A stretch of 36,854 nt of DNA from an uncultured Eubacteriales bacterium (GCA_900549405.1 URNZ01000014.1:1-36854); one strand, 5' to 3'; shown: positions 15,565 through 23,645, counted from the stretch's first letter. Notes: generated from the letters alone by a model not told the origin. Numbers and translations are program-made.

Positions 15565-16656
15565 CTATAGTAGTCCCGCCGTGGTGAGGATGTTCACCAC
15601 CTGGGTACAGCGCAGGGGCCAGGAGGCCGCAGCGGCGTGACTGCGGCGGCGCTGGGCGGCGAAGTTGGGCGGCTCGTCCAGGGCGTGGCGGCAGAGGGTG
15701 AGGAACTCCTGATCGGAGTGGGCCCCGTATACCACGTCGGGCAGGGGCTCGATCTGGTCGGGCCACAGCATAGACACCACGGGCCGCCCGGTGGCCAGAT
15801 ACTCCAGCATCCGGCAGGAGACCAGGTCGTCACAGGTGCGGTCATCCCGAAGAAAGTCCATGAGGATATTGCACCGATAGAGCCAGTCGGGTACCTGGGC
15901 CATGGGGCAGCCCCCGGGCAGGATGACGTTGGGCAGCCGCCGCAGCCGGGGCAGGAGGGGATTGCCCTCCCCCTGGGGCCCCAGCAGGACAAAGGTCCAC
16001 CGGGGCATGGTCCGGGCGGTATAGAGCAGGGGGCCTAAGTCCAGCTCGGGCCGGATGGTCCCCGCCCAGCCCAGCACCGGCCCCGCCGTTTGGGGCAGGG
16101 GATCATAGGAGAGGTCGGAGGGGCGGGAGAACAGGGGGAAATTTACCCCGTTTGGCAGCAGGGCCACGTTGGCGCTGCAGGGAGTCAGCCGGTCGGCCAG
16201 CAGGGGAGAGGCGGCAAAGACCACGTCGGCCGCCCCGGCCAGACAGCCCTCCCAGTCCGGGGGCAGGTCGTCCCACTCCCGGTCACAGTCGTAGACCAGG
16301 CCGCCATAGTCCAGCAGGTCCAGCAGATGGACCTGTCGGGGGTCGGTGGTCCACAGCAGGGGCTCCCGAAAGCGGTGGCGGGCGGCCACCCCCTGGATGA
16401 ACCGGCTCACCTTCCGCTGCCCGGGGCGGAGCAGGCGGCCATAGGCCTCCTCCACCGGGACCCAGGTGGGGGGCAGGGTATAGGCGGTGATGTTGGGCCG
16501 GACCTTTTTGCCCTTTTTTAAATAGGAGCGGTCCAGCCGCCCGGCGGCGGGGGAGAAATACAGCACCTGCGTGTCCCGCAGGCGGGAGAGCAGCTGCTGG
16601 GTCCGCCCGGGGGAGGAGGACCAGGGCTGCCCGGCCAGACAGATGATCTGCTTCAT
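15565..16656 (-). CDS. Glycosyltransferase, GT-B fold (TuaH-like)
   Basis: A 363-residue cytoplasmic protein without membrane segments that looks like a GT-B glycosyltransferase of the GT1/GT4 type. It has an N-terminal half with VYDCDREWDDLP and LADRLTPCSANVALLPNGVNF, then the C-terminal donor domain beginning PVLGWAGTIRPELD and ending with RMLEYLATGRPVVS, the typical nucleotide-sugar E-x7-E-like region. The combination recalls TuaH and similar exopolysaccharide or teichuronic-acid enzymes. Donor and acceptor cannot be read from sequence. The ATG has AAGGAGG upstream. It has no glycan-gene neighbours, so its pathway is open. No clear terminator follows it before the pur promoter. Confidence 0.78.
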   Translation of the reverse strand: MKQIICLAGQPWSSSPGRTQQLLSRLRDTQVLYFSPAAGRLDRSYLKKGKKVRPNITAYTLPPTWVPVEEAYGRLLRPGQRKVSRFIQGVAARHRFREPLLWTTDPRQVHLLDLLDYGGLVYDCDREWDDLPPDWEGCLAGAADVVFAASPLLADRLTPCSANVALLPNGVNFPLFSRPSDLSYDPLPQTAGPVLGWAGTIRPELDLGPLLYTARTMPRWTFVLLGPQGEGNPLLPRLRRLPNVILPGGCPMAQVPDWLYRCNILMDFLRDDRTCDDLVSCRMLEYLATGRPVVSMLWPDQIEPLPDVVYGAHSDQEFLTLCRHALDEPPNFAAQRRRSHAAAASWPLRCTQVVNILTTAGLL

Positions 16657-16751
16657 ACCCAGGACCTCCTTTTCCGTGTGATTTTTGTGTTTGGGTGGGA
16701 AAGAAACATTCTGTTCACAAAAGATTAAAGATAGCTTAATAAGAAAGTGCC

Positions 16752-16780
16752 TTGCGCCCGGAACGGATAACCGCTATAAT
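16752..16780 (+). promoter_or_regulatory. Promoter of the PAP2 gene
   Basis: TTGCGC (16752-16757), a 17-base spacer and a consensus TATAAT (16775-16780). The leader of about 95 bases that follows contains a perfect 8-bp stem, GACGGGGG-N5-CCCCCGTC, at 16842-16862, 22 bases before the start codon. Confidence 0.72.
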
Positions 16781-16884
16781 GATAGTGGACCTGTAAAAAA
16801 ACAGGGCGAAAAAAGGCGATTTTGCTTTCAAATTTATTATAGACGGGGGCCGGACCCCCGTCAAGGACAGAAAGGCGGAAAAGA

Positions 16885-17436
16885 ATGTTAAGTGCGCTGC
16901 AAGGGATGGACGCCGGATTCCTCCTGATGCTCCAGGACGCCCGAACGGCCTGGCTGGACCCGCTGGCGGCGGGCTACACCTCCCTGGGCAACGGGGGGAT
17001 GATCTGGATCGCCGTCTCCCTGGCCATGCTGTGTCACCGGAACACCCGCCCGGCGGGGATGCTGGCCCTGTGCGCCATGCTGCTGGGCCTGGTGTGCACC
17101 AACTTGATTTTAAAGCCGCTGGTCATGCGGCCCCGGCCCTGGCTGGACGTGGCGGGGCTGATCCCCCTCATCAACGAGGCTGACCCCAACTCCTTCCCCT
17201 CCGGCCACACCTGTGCCGCCTTTGCCGCCGCCATGATCTTCTGGCGGGCCCTGCCCGGCCAGTGGCTGGGGGTGCGGTGTCTGCTGGTGGTCATGGCCGT
17301 GTGCATGGGCCTGTCCCGGCTGTATGTGGGGGTCCACTATCCCAGCGACGTGCTGGCCGGGGCGCTGGTGGGCTCCCTGTGCGCCTGGACGGTGTGGTAT
17401 TTCTGGCAGATGTATCAGCTGAGGCATTCGATGTAA
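16885..17436 (+). CDS. PAP2-family membrane phosphatase (undecaprenyl-PP phosphatase-like)
   Basis: A 183-residue integral membrane protein with about five or six hydrophobic segments and the three acid-phosphatase motifs in order: K-x6-RP (KPLVMRPRP), PSGH (SFPSGHTCAA) and SR-x5-H-x3-D (SRLYVGVHYPSDV). Proteins of this size and layout often recycle undecaprenyl pyrophosphate (BcrC/YbjG type) or dephosphorylate phosphatidylglycerol phosphate; the substrate is not decided by sequence. AAAGGCGG precedes the ATG. A GTAGGGGC palindrome begins 8 bases after the stop. Confidence 0.9.
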   Translation: MLSALQGMDAGFLLMLQDARTAWLDPLAAGYTSLGNGGMIWIAVSLAMLCHRNTRPAGMLALCAMLLGLVCTNLILKPLVMRPRPWLDVAGLIPLINEADPNSFPSGHTCAAFAAAMIFWRALPGQWLGVRCLLVVMAVCMGLSRLYVGVHYPSDVLAGALVGSLCAWTVWYFWQMYQLRHSM

Positions 17437-17443
17437 GCAAAAG

Positions 17444-17470
17444 CGGGCCGATGGGGACATCGGCCCCTAC
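17444..17470. repeat. GTAGGGGC palindromic repeat, single copy
   Basis: CGGGCCGATGGGGACATCGG followed by CCCCTAC folds into a stem; the reverse strand begins GTAGGGGC, matching the copies near purD and purC. It sits between the PAP2 gene and the aminotransferase gene and could also end PAP2 transcription. Confidence 0.7.
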
Positions 17471-17519
17471 GCAAATAAAGGGCATTCGCAACATCAATAT
17501 ATTTAGGGGAGAGATCAAA

Positions 17520-18371
17520 ATGAAAGAAGTCGGATATTATAACGGAAAAATCGGGCCGCTGGAGGAGATGACCGTGCCCATGGAGGACCGGGCGCTGTAC
17601 TTTGGCGACGGCATTTACGAGGCCACCTGCGTGGCCAACCGGGTGCCCTTTGCCCTGGACGACCACCTGGACCGGATGTACAACAGCCTGCGGCTGCTGG
17701 AGATCCCCTTCCACATGGAGCGGGACCAGGTGAAGGCCGAGCTGCAAAAGGTCATCGACGCGGCGGAGGAGAGCCCGGTGCAGTTTTTGTACTGGCAGAT
17801 CTCCCGGGGTGTCTGTATGCGCAACCACCCCTTCCCTGACCCGGAGAAGGTGAAGCCCAGCCTGATGATCTATGTGAAGCCCCACACCATGAAGTCCATG
17901 GACAAGCCCTATAAGCTCATCTCCATGGAGGACATCCGCTTTAAGCTGTGCAACATCAAAACGCTGAACCTGATCCCCAGCGTGCTGGCCAACCAGCGGG
18001 CCGTGGAGCGGGGCTGCGACGAGGCGGTGCTCCACCGGGGCAGCCGGGTGACCGAGTGCGCCCACAGCAACATCTCCATGCTGAAGGACGGCGTGCTGCA
18101 CACTGCCCCCACCGACGAGCTGATCCTGCCCGGTATCACCCGCAAGCACCTGCTGCAGCTGGCCCGGGAGCACGACATCCCCGTGGTGGAGAAGCCCTTC
18201 TCCATGGTGGAGCTGATGAACGCCGATGAGGTCATCGTCACCAGCTCCAGCGCCCTGTGCATGAAGGCCGAGTCCATCGACGGCATCCCCGTGGGCGGCA
18301 AGGACCCCCAGCGTCTGAAGCTGCTACAAAACGCCTATCTGGAGAAATTCCAGCGGGAGACCGCCCGATAA
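17520..18371 (+). CDS. dat: D-amino acid aminotransferase (class IV)
   Basis: A 283-residue fold type IV PLP aminotransferase, most like D-alanine aminotransferase, which exchanges D-amino acids with 2-oxo acids and can supply D-Glu or D-Ala for the cell wall. The PLP lysine is in CNIKTLNL (Lys147). The FGDGIYEATCV N-terminal stretch, the LANQRAVERGCDEAVLH segment and the cofactor Glu179 in RVTECAHSN match DAAT; the same fold also holds branched-chain aminotransferase and ADC lyase, which fit less well. The ATG is chosen for AGGGGAGAG upstream; the open frame runs 86 codons further into the PAP2 gene in another frame. It ends at a strong terminator. Confidence 0.9.
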   Translation: MKEVGYYNGKIGPLEEMTVPMEDRALYFGDGIYEATCVANRVPFALDDHLDRMYNSLRLLEIPFHMERDQVKAELQKVIDAAEESPVQFLYWQISRGVCMRNHPFPDPEKVKPSLMIYVKPHTMKSMDKPYKLISMEDIRFKLCNIKTLNLIPSVLANQRAVERGCDEAVLHRGSRVTECAHSNISMLKDGVLHTAPTDELILPGITRKHLLQLAREHDIPVVEKPFSMVELMNADEVIVTSSSALCMKAESIDGIPVGGKDPQRLKLLQNAYLEKFQRETAR

Positions 18372-18386
18372 TCCCCATAGAGACGC

Positions 18387-18417
18387 AAATCGCCCCGCCA
18401 AACGGCGGGGCGATTTT
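18387..18417. terminator. Intrinsic terminator between dat and the NSS transporter gene
   Basis: A perfect 13-bp stem AAATCGCCCCGCC / GGCGGGGCGATTT (18387-18399 with 18404-18416) with a 4-nt loop. It lies between convergent genes and can serve both. Confidence 0.9.
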
Positions 18418-18442
18418 CATGCGCTGATTCTTATGGATGCAC

Positions 18443-19843
18443 TCAGAAGTTCAGCTTCCACAGGCCGGTGGACACCAAAAACAGGATCAGCATGACCACG
18501 GGGACCACATAGCGGACGAGGACGCTGTAAAGACCGGCCCGGGGGAAGGGCTCGCCGTTTTTCTGCACCTCGTCGCAGATCCACTTGGGACCCACGATCC
18601 AGCCAATCAAAATGCTGGTGAGCAGAGAGATGAAGGGCATGAGGAAGCTGTTGCTGATATAGTCCATCACGTCCAGCAGCTGGCCCACCGAGCCGTTGGG
18701 CAGGGGCAGCTCGAAGTACAGGGCGTTATAGCCCAGGCAGATGAGCACGGCGGTGACCAGGGAGTACAGGCCGATGACGGCGCACATCTGCTTCCGGCTC
18801 TTGTGGAACAGCTCCATGCAGTTGGCCACCAGGGTCTCCATCACGGACACACAGGAGGTCAAAGCGGCAAAACCCAGCATCAGGAAGAAGGCTGCACCCA
18901 CCAGGCGGCCCACCAGGCCCATGGACTGGAACACCTTGGGCAGGGAGACAAAGGTCAGGCTGGGGCCGAAGGTCATACCTTCGGTGCCCAAAAAGACATA
19001 GACGGCGGGGATGATCATCATGCCGGACAAAAAGGCGGCGGCGGTGTCGAAAATTTCGATCTGGTTTGTGGCCTTGCCCAGGTCCACATCGTCCTTCACA
19101 TAGGAACCATAGGTGATCATAATGCCCATGGACACGCTGAGAGAGAAGAACAGCTGGCTCATAGCGTCCAGCAGAACCTGGAGAAAGCGCTGTACCGTCA
19201 GCCCCTCCAGATTGGGCAGAAGATAGACCCCCAGACCCTGCAGGCCGGTGCGGGTGACGCCGTCCTCCCCCTGATAGGACAGGGTGAGGGAGAAAATGGC
19301 GATGCCCACGATGAGCAGCAGCAGGCCGGGCATCAGAATGCGGGAATAGCGCTCGATGCCCTTCTCCACGCCGCTGTACACCACAAAGGCGGTGAAGGCC
19401 AGAAAGACCAGGGTGAACACGATGGGAGCCACCGGGGCGGTGATGAAGCCGGTGAAATAGCCGTCCTGGGCGGCGGCGGCGCCGTCGGTGGTGAGATAGG
19501 CGGTGAGATACTTTAAGATCCAGCCGCCGATGACGGAGTAATAGGTCATGATGAGGGCGGGCACCAGGAAGGTGAGAAAGCCCAGAAAGCGCCACTTCTC
19601 CCCCAGAGCGGCATAGGCGTTCAGGGCGTTGAGCTTGGTGCGGCGGCCAATGGCCACGTCGGTGGTCAGCAGGACAAAGCCGAAGGTGAGCACCAGGACC
19701 AGATAGACCACCAGGAACAATCCGCCCCCGTCCTTGGCGCACAGATAGGGAAAGCGCCAGATGTTGCCCACACCCACGGCGCTGCCAGCGGCGGCCAGCA
19801 CAAAGCCCAGCGAGCCGCTGAAACCAGATGACTTCTTTTTCAT
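18443..19843 (-). CDS. Sodium-dependent transporter, NSS (SNF) family
   Basis: A 466-residue inner-membrane protein with about 11-12 hydrophobic segments. The first segment carries the NSS sodium/substrate signature GFVLAAAGSAVGVGNIWRFP and a later one has AFFLMLGFAALTSCVS. Bacterial NSS proteins import amino acids or related compounds with Na+. The substrate cannot be named here, and the neighbouring D-amino acid aminotransferase is only a weak hint. GGAGAG precedes the ATG, and a promoter is visible in the divergent region shared with the lipoprotein gene. Confidence 0.93.
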   Translation of the reverse strand: MKKKSSGFSGSLGFVLAAAGSAVGVGNIWRFPYLCAKDGGGLFLVVYLVLVLTFGFVLLTTDVAIGRRTKLNALNAYAALGEKWRFLGFLTFLVPALIMTYYSVIGGWILKYLTAYLTTDGAAAAQDGYFTGFITAPVAPIVFTLVFLAFTAFVVYSGVEKGIERYSRILMPGLLLLIVGIAIFSLTLSYQGEDGVTRTGLQGLGVYLLPNLEGLTVQRFLQVLLDAMSQLFFSLSVSMGIMITYGSYVKDDVDLGKATNQIEIFDTAAAFLSGMMIIPAVYVFLGTEGMTFGPSLTFVSLPKVFQSMGLVGRLVGAAFFLMLGFAALTSCVSVMETLVANCMELFHKSRKQMCAVIGLYSLVTAVLICLGYNALYFELPLPNGSVGQLLDVMDYISNSFLMPFISLLTSILIGWIVGPKWICDEVQKNGEPFPRAGLYSVLVRYVVPVVMLILFLVSTGLWKLNF

Positions 19844-19879
19844 GTCGTTTCAATCTCTCCTTTTTTCAGTCAATTTAAA

Positions 19880-19908
19880 AGTATGCCTGAAAAAACGAAA
19901 AAAGTAAA
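19880..19908 (-). promoter_or_regulatory. Promoter of the NSS transporter gene
   Basis: Minus-strand TTTACT (19903-19908), a 17-base spacer and CATACT (19880-19885), 37 bases before the start codon. The match is moderate. Confidence 0.5.
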
Positions 19909-19939
19909 GCCCTTGGGGGGAGCATTTCTGTAGAAAAAC

Positions 19940-19967
19940 TTGCTTTTCCGCGAAAATCAGTTATAGT
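19940..19967 (+). promoter_or_regulatory. Promoter of the lipoprotein gene
   Basis: TTGCTT (19940-19945), a 16-base spacer and TATAGT (19962-19967). Confidence 0.55.
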
Positions 19968-20024
19968 GAGAGTAGAAGAGCGGCGAAAAAGCAACAAAGA
20001 TCGAACAAGAAGGGAGTGGCAACG

Positions 20025-20789
20025 ATGAAACGAAACGTAATGGCATCGGTACTGAGCCTGCTCATGCTCCTGTCCCTGTGCTGCGGCTGTCAGGGGAAAA
20101 ACGGGGAGGGCGGGGAGAGTACCAATGCCCCGGATTCCTCCAGACTCTTGTACTTTGATGAGATATTTTCATTGAGTCAGCACCATCCTGTGGTGTGGAC
20201 CGACGTTGTGGTGCAAAAGGTCTACCCGGATGTTTACACGGATAAATACGCGGGAGAAGCGTACCTGTTGGCAAGCTGCAAAGTGCAAAAGACTTTTTTT
20301 GCTTCGCCGGACTGTCCCAATCAAACGGTTTTGTCTCAGGAGGGAAGCGACTGCCTGTTGTGGGTCAGTGTACACGGGATACAAAAAGCGGACTACCCGG
20401 AGATGCGGGAGCTGTTGCAGAGAGCAGATTCTTTCCTTGTGTATGCGCGTAATGAAACGGCACTGATGGGATTCCATGGCATGAGTGAAGCGCTGATACA
20501 GACGCTGGAGCAGGACGGATTTGACTGCCGCATCACGGAGGAGGAGCTGACCTCACCACCCAATCTGTATATCAAGAATCTGTCCGGGTGGGGGCTGATC
20601 CCCATCATCGACGGCGTAGTGGATGGGAGCGTGGTGCAGCGGATGGTGGAAGATGGCCGAGACGGAGAGATCGCGTATCGCATGGACTTGACGGATATGG
20701 ACTGGGACCCGCCCAGGATCGTCAACGGGGACACCAAAGAGGAACTGTATCAGTTTTTGGAGGAGTATGTAAAAGAGCATACGAAGTAG
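20025..20789 (+). CDS. Predicted lipoprotein of unknown function
   Basis: A 254-residue protein with a type II signal peptide: basic MKRN, a hydrophobic core, then a lipobox-like LCCGC with Cys22 as the likely lipidated residue, followed by a Gly/Glu/Asn-rich linker. The exported part (about residues 35-254) has no motif I recognise. The ATG at 20025 has AGGGAG 8 bases upstream; a GTG three codons earlier overlaps that site. The gene uses noticeably more A/T-ending codons than its neighbours, consistent with later acquisition. It is monocistronic, between its own promoter and a terminator. Confidence 0.8.
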   Translation: MKRNVMASVLSLLMLLSLCCGCQGKNGEGGESTNAPDSSRLLYFDEIFSLSQHHPVVWTDVVVQKVYPDVYTDKYAGEAYLLASCKVQKTFFASPDCPNQTVLSQEGSDCLLWVSVHGIQKADYPEMRELLQRADSFLVYARNETALMGFHGMSEALIQTLEQDGFDCRITEEELTSPPNLYIKNLSGWGLIPIIDGVVDGSVVQRMVEDGRDGEIAYRMDLTDMDWDPPRIVNGDTKEELYQFLEEYVKEHTK

Positions 20790-20802
20790 CAAGGGAAGAC
20801 AG

Positions 20803-20847
20803 CGCCCCCGCTCCACATTTTTAGCATGGAGCGGGGGCGTTTGTTTG
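20803..20847 (+). terminator. Intrinsic terminator after the lipoprotein gene
   Basis: A perfect 13-bp stem, CGCCCCCGCTCCA (20803-20815) with TGGAGCGGGGGCG (20827-20839), followed by TTTGTTTGT. Confidence 0.92.
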
Positions 20848-20908
20848 TCATTGCGAGGGACGGGGGACGCGGATCGCCGCGTCGGGCTGCGCCCTCCTCG
20901 CAATGACA
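20847..20908. repeat. TGTCATTGCGAG palindromic repeat
   Basis: A 62-base element with 12-base terminal inverted repeats, TGTCATTGCGAG and CTCGCAATGACA, and a GC-rich partly self-complementary core. It lies between two convergent genes. Elements with these ends are familiar as dispersed intergenic repeats in many bacteria. Confidence 0.8.
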
Positions 20909-20909
20909 T

Positions 20910-21494
20910 TTAAGTCGATTCATAGGTCCGGCTGCACACCTGGCGGATCTTGGCCTGTAGGCTTTTCAGGTCGTCAAAGGTCTCTGGCCGCTTGCCGGGG
21001 TCCCGGAGGATGGCGGCGGGGTGATAGAGGGCGGTCATGGCCACGCCGGCCTTTTCCACCCACTGGCCGTGCTCCCGGGTGATGCGATAGTCCTCACGGA
21101 TCAGACGCATGGCGGCGATGCGGCCCAGGCAGACGATGATCTTGGGCCGGATGAGGGCCACCTGGTTGCGGAGATAGCCGATGCAGGCGTCCTGCTCGGT
21201 GTTCAGGGGGTCTCGGTTGTGGGGCGGGCGGCATTTGACGATGTTGGCGATGTACACGTTTTTCTTCCGGTCCAGGTCGATGAGCTCCAGCATGTCGTCC
21301 AGCAGCTTGCCCGCCCGGCCCACAAAGGGCTCGCCCTGCAGGTCCTCGTTCTCCCCGGGGCCCTCCCCCACGAACAGGACCTCCGCATCCCGGCTGCCCA
21401 CGCCGAACACCACGTTATGCCGCCCATCCGCCAAGGCGCACCGCTGGCAGCCCATGCAGGTCTGCTCCAGGGCGTTCCAGTCCATCCAAGCCAT
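20910..21494 (-). CDS. Uracil-DNA glycosylase, family 4 (Fe-S)
   Basis: A 194-residue base-excision repair enzyme that removes uracil from DNA. It has the family 4 layout: an N-terminal Cys pair (Cys13, Cys16 in CMGC), the catalytic loop GEGPGENED, two later Cys (IVKCRPP and DACIGYL) completing a probable 4Fe-4S site, and the C-terminal motif YHPAAILRDP. The start at 21494 is chosen because AAAGGGG precedes it and the promoter lies just upstream; the frame stays open a further 53 codons through that promoter. Its stop nearly touches the TGTCATTGCGAG repeat. Confidence 0.93.
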   Translation of the reverse strand: MAWMDWNALEQTCMGCQRCALADGRHNVVFGVGSRDAEVLFVGEGPGENEDLQGEPFVGRAGKLLDDMLELIDLDRKKNVYIANIVKCRPPHNRDPLNTEQDACIGYLRNQVALIRPKIIVCLGRIAAMRLIREDYRITREHGQWVEKAGVAMTALYHPAAILRDPGKRPETFDDLKSLQAKIRQVCSRTYEST

Positions 21495-21527
21495 TTTCCA
21501 GGCCCCTTTCTGTCTTGCTTTTGTTCC

Positions 21528-21556
21528 AGTATACCACATCGGGGAAGGGGAGAAAA
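21528..21556 (-). promoter_or_regulatory. Promoter of the uracil-DNA glycosylase gene
   Basis: Minus-strand TATACT (21528-21533) with a weak -35, TTTTCT (21551-21556), at 17 bases. The -10 box is good; the -35 is poor. Confidence 0.5.
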
Positions 21557-21653
21557 GCCCCGGCGAAAGATCGGTATTGGATAGAAATGCAGTTGGACCC
21601 GCCGCCCGTCTATGATAAGCTGAAAACAGAAAATCAAAAAGGAGGCTGACCAC

Positions 21654-21884
21654 ATGAAGCGCAGGAAAACCATTGTCCTCTGCCTTGGGGCAGGAATCGC
21701 ATTCCTCGTCCAGCTCGTCCGGGGGCTTGTCCCCAGTGCAGCGCCCGGAGATATCCCATCCGGGGCCATGAACGACCCGATGGCGGTGTGTTTCTCTGCC
21801 GCTTTGTCGGCCTTCGTCGTGTGGCTGGCGCTGGAGATACTATTCCGCCTGGCGGAGAAATGGCGTGGCGGCAGGAAAAAATAA
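21654..21884 (+). CDS. Small two-segment membrane protein, unknown
   Basis: A 76-residue protein with a basic MKRRK start, a hydrophobic segment at about residues 7-26, a short exposed loop rich in Pro/Gly/Asp, a second segment at about 44-64 and a basic tail KWRGGRKK. AAAGGAGG sits 8 bases before the ATG, which is the main support for it being real. It has no recognised domain. It is divergent from the uracil-DNA glycosylase gene and lies upstream of the T-box leader. No terminator is clear between its stop and the T-box promoter. Confidence 0.65.
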   Translation: MKRRKTIVLCLGAGIAFLVQLVRGLVPSAAPGDIPSGAMNDPMAVCFSAALSAFVVWLALEILFRLAEKWRGGRKK

Positions 21885-21946
21885 ATTTGGGTCGGGCTGA
21901 CGAAATTTATTCACCAAACTAAAACGATATTGTGCAAAAATGTTGG

Positions 21947-21976
21947 TTGACAAATGGGAAAAAGCGGGGGTATAAT
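21947..21976 (+). promoter_or_regulatory. Promoter of the T-box/aspS-gatCAB operon
   Basis: Full consensus boxes: TTGACA (21947-21952) and TATAAT (21971-21976) with an 18-base spacer. Confidence 0.85.
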
Positions 21977-21994
21977 GCGGCCATAAGAAAAAAG

Positions 21995-22262
21995 CGCGGA
22001 CGGAGACCACACCTGACGGCGTCCAACAGAGAGACCGGGCCACTGTGCTGAAAGCCCGGTCAGGAAAGACAAGGTGCTGCAACACTCCTGAGCTTACAGT
22101 TCAAAGGGCGCAAGCCATTGAGGGCTGTACGGATTCCCCACGTTATCGGGGCTCGAAAGAGGTCTCTTGTTGGAGAGACAACGCGGGTGGTACCGCGGAA
22201 TCATTGACACGGATGATTTCGTCCCGGGGTGTATCGTAATCAGATACGCCCCGGGATTTTTT
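21995..22262 (+). promoter_or_regulatory. T-box riboswitch, probable tRNA(Asn) specificity
   Basis: The leader has the stem I apical block CAGAGAGACCGGGC and its partner GCCCGGT, then a specifier region GC-AAC-ACTCCTGAGC in which AAC (Asn, 22081-22083) occupies the codon position just before the conserved ACTCCTGAG. The T-box sequence AACGCGGGTGGTACCGCGG is at 22180-22198. A 14-bp terminator stem follows (22222-22235 with 22243-22256), then TTTTTT. Uncharged tRNA(Asn) would stabilise the antiterminator and turn on aspS-gatCAB. The specifier reading is by alignment with remembered T-box layouts. UGGU in the bulge can pair with an A- or G-discriminator tRNA. Confidence 0.92.
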
Positions 22263-22304
22263 CGTTCCCGGGCGTATCGCCGGACTTGAGAAAGGAAAAG
22301 TGTT

Positions 22305-23618
22305 ATGGAATTTGTCACGGGAACGCCAAAGAAGAGCATGAGCAAGGGGGACCTGGCCGCTTTGGTCGGGCAGACCGTCACCCTGGACGGCATGGTCCAC
22401 GCCCTGCGCCCCCTGGGGGGCGTGACCTTCCTCACCCTGCGTCTGCCCGACGGGGCGGTGCAGTGCGTGGCCGCCCCGGAGCTGCTGCCCCAGGAGCTGA
22501 GCGAGGAGTGCGCCGTCACCCTCACCGGCCAGGTGGCCGACGAGAGCCGTGCTCCCGGCGGGCTGGAGGTGCGGCTGACTGGGCTGGAGATACTGTCCCG
22601 CCCCGCCCAGCCCATGCCGGTGCCCGTGTCCAAGGGGCGGCTGAAGCTGAACCTGGACACCGAGCTGGGCCTGCGCCCGGTGGTCCTGCGGGCGTTGAAG
22701 GAGCGGGCGGTGTTCAAAATTCAGGAGGGCCTGTCCCGGGCCTTCCGGGAATATCTCACCGGCCAGGGCTTTACCGAGATCCACACCCCCAAGATCGTCC
22801 ACGCCGGGGCGGAGGGGGGCAGCAACATCTTCCGCCTGGACTATTTCGGACGCAAGGCCTTCCTGGCTCAGTCCCCCCAGTTCTATAAGCAGACCATGGT
22901 GGGGGTGTTCCAGCGGGTGTTTGAGGTGGCCCCCGTGTTCCGGGCGGAGAAGCACTCCACCCCCCGGCACCTGAACGAGTATACCTCCATGGACTTTGAG
23001 ATGGGCTTTATCCGCTCCTTCCAGGACGTGATGGACATGGAGGCGGGCTTCCTTCAGTACGCCATGGCTCTGCTGGAGCGGGACTACGCGGACGACCTGG
23101 CCCTGCTGGGGGTGACGCTGCCCCAGGCGGACCAGATCCCCGCCGTGCGCTTTGACGAGGCCAAGCGGCTGGCGGCGGAGAAATATGGTCGGCCCATCCG
23201 GGACCCCTATGACCTGGAGCCGGAGGAGGAGCACAACATTGGCCGCTACTTCGAGGAGGAGTACGGCGCGGACTTCGTCTTCGTCACCCACTACCCCGCC
23301 AAAAAGCGCCCCTTCTATGCCATGGATGACCCGGAGGATAGCAAATATACCCTGTCCTTCGACCTGCTGTTCCGGGGCATGGAGGTGACCACCGGCGGCC
23401 AGCGCATCCACGACTATGCCCAGCAGGTGGCCAAGATGGAGGCCAAGGGCATGGACCCGGCGGAGTTTGACAGCTATCTAATGATCCACAAGCACGGGAT
23501 GCCCCCCCACGGCGGGCTGGGCATCGGCCTGGAGCGGCTCACCGCCCAGCTGTGCGGACTGGACAACGTGCGCCGGGCCAGCCTGTTCCCCCGGGACCTG
23601 AGCCGCCTGGAGCCTTGA
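22305..23618 (+). CDS. aspS: Aspartate--tRNA(Asp/Asn) ligase, archaeal-type, probably non-discriminating
   Basis: A 437-residue class II synthetase of the short archaeal AspRS type, with an OB-fold anticodon domain (about 1-110) and a catalytic core, and no bacterial GAD insertion. Motif 2 is FRAEKHSTPRHLNEYTSMDFEM and motif 3 is GLGIGLERLTAQL. In bacteria this form usually charges both tRNA(Asp) and tRNA(Asn) with Asp. Placement directly before gatCAB and behind a T-box with an Asn codon supports that. The ATG has AAAGGAAAAG upstream. An ordinary long AspRS may exist elsewhere. Confidence 0.93.
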   Translation: MEFVTGTPKKSMSKGDLAALVGQTVTLDGMVHALRPLGGVTFLTLRLPDGAVQCVAAPELLPQELSEECAVTLTGQVADESRAPGGLEVRLTGLEILSRPAQPMPVPVSKGRLKLNLDTELGLRPVVLRALKERAVFKIQEGLSRAFREYLTGQGFTEIHTPKIVHAGAEGGSNIFRLDYFGRKAFLAQSPQFYKQTMVGVFQRVFEVAPVFRAEKHSTPRHLNEYTSMDFEMGFIRSFQDVMDMEAGFLQYAMALLERDYADDLALLGVTLPQADQIPAVRFDEAKRLAAEKYGRPIRDPYDLEPEEEHNIGRYFEEEYGADFVFVTHYPAKKRPFYAMDDPEDSKYTLSFDLLFRGMEVTTGGQRIHDYAQQVAKMEAKGMDPAEFDSYLMIHKHGMPPHGGLGIGLERLTAQLCGLDNVRRASLFPRDLSRLEP

Positions 23619-23645
23619 CGAAGAGCGGAAGAGAGGAGAAGCCAC

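Noticed and set aside
17444..17470. Simple terminator after the PAP2 gene
   Set aside because: It can form a stem but has no T run, and its edge matches the GTAGGGGC repeats elsewhere; it is reported as a repeat instead.
21495..21653. Longer N-terminus of uracil-DNA glycosylase
   Set aside because: It would run through the promoter and beyond the normal size of the family; AAAGGGG supports the ATG at 21494.
22143..23411. Minus-strand frame opposite aspS and part of the T-box
   Set aside because: It overlaps the T-box and AspRS motifs, which are far better supported; no start signal.
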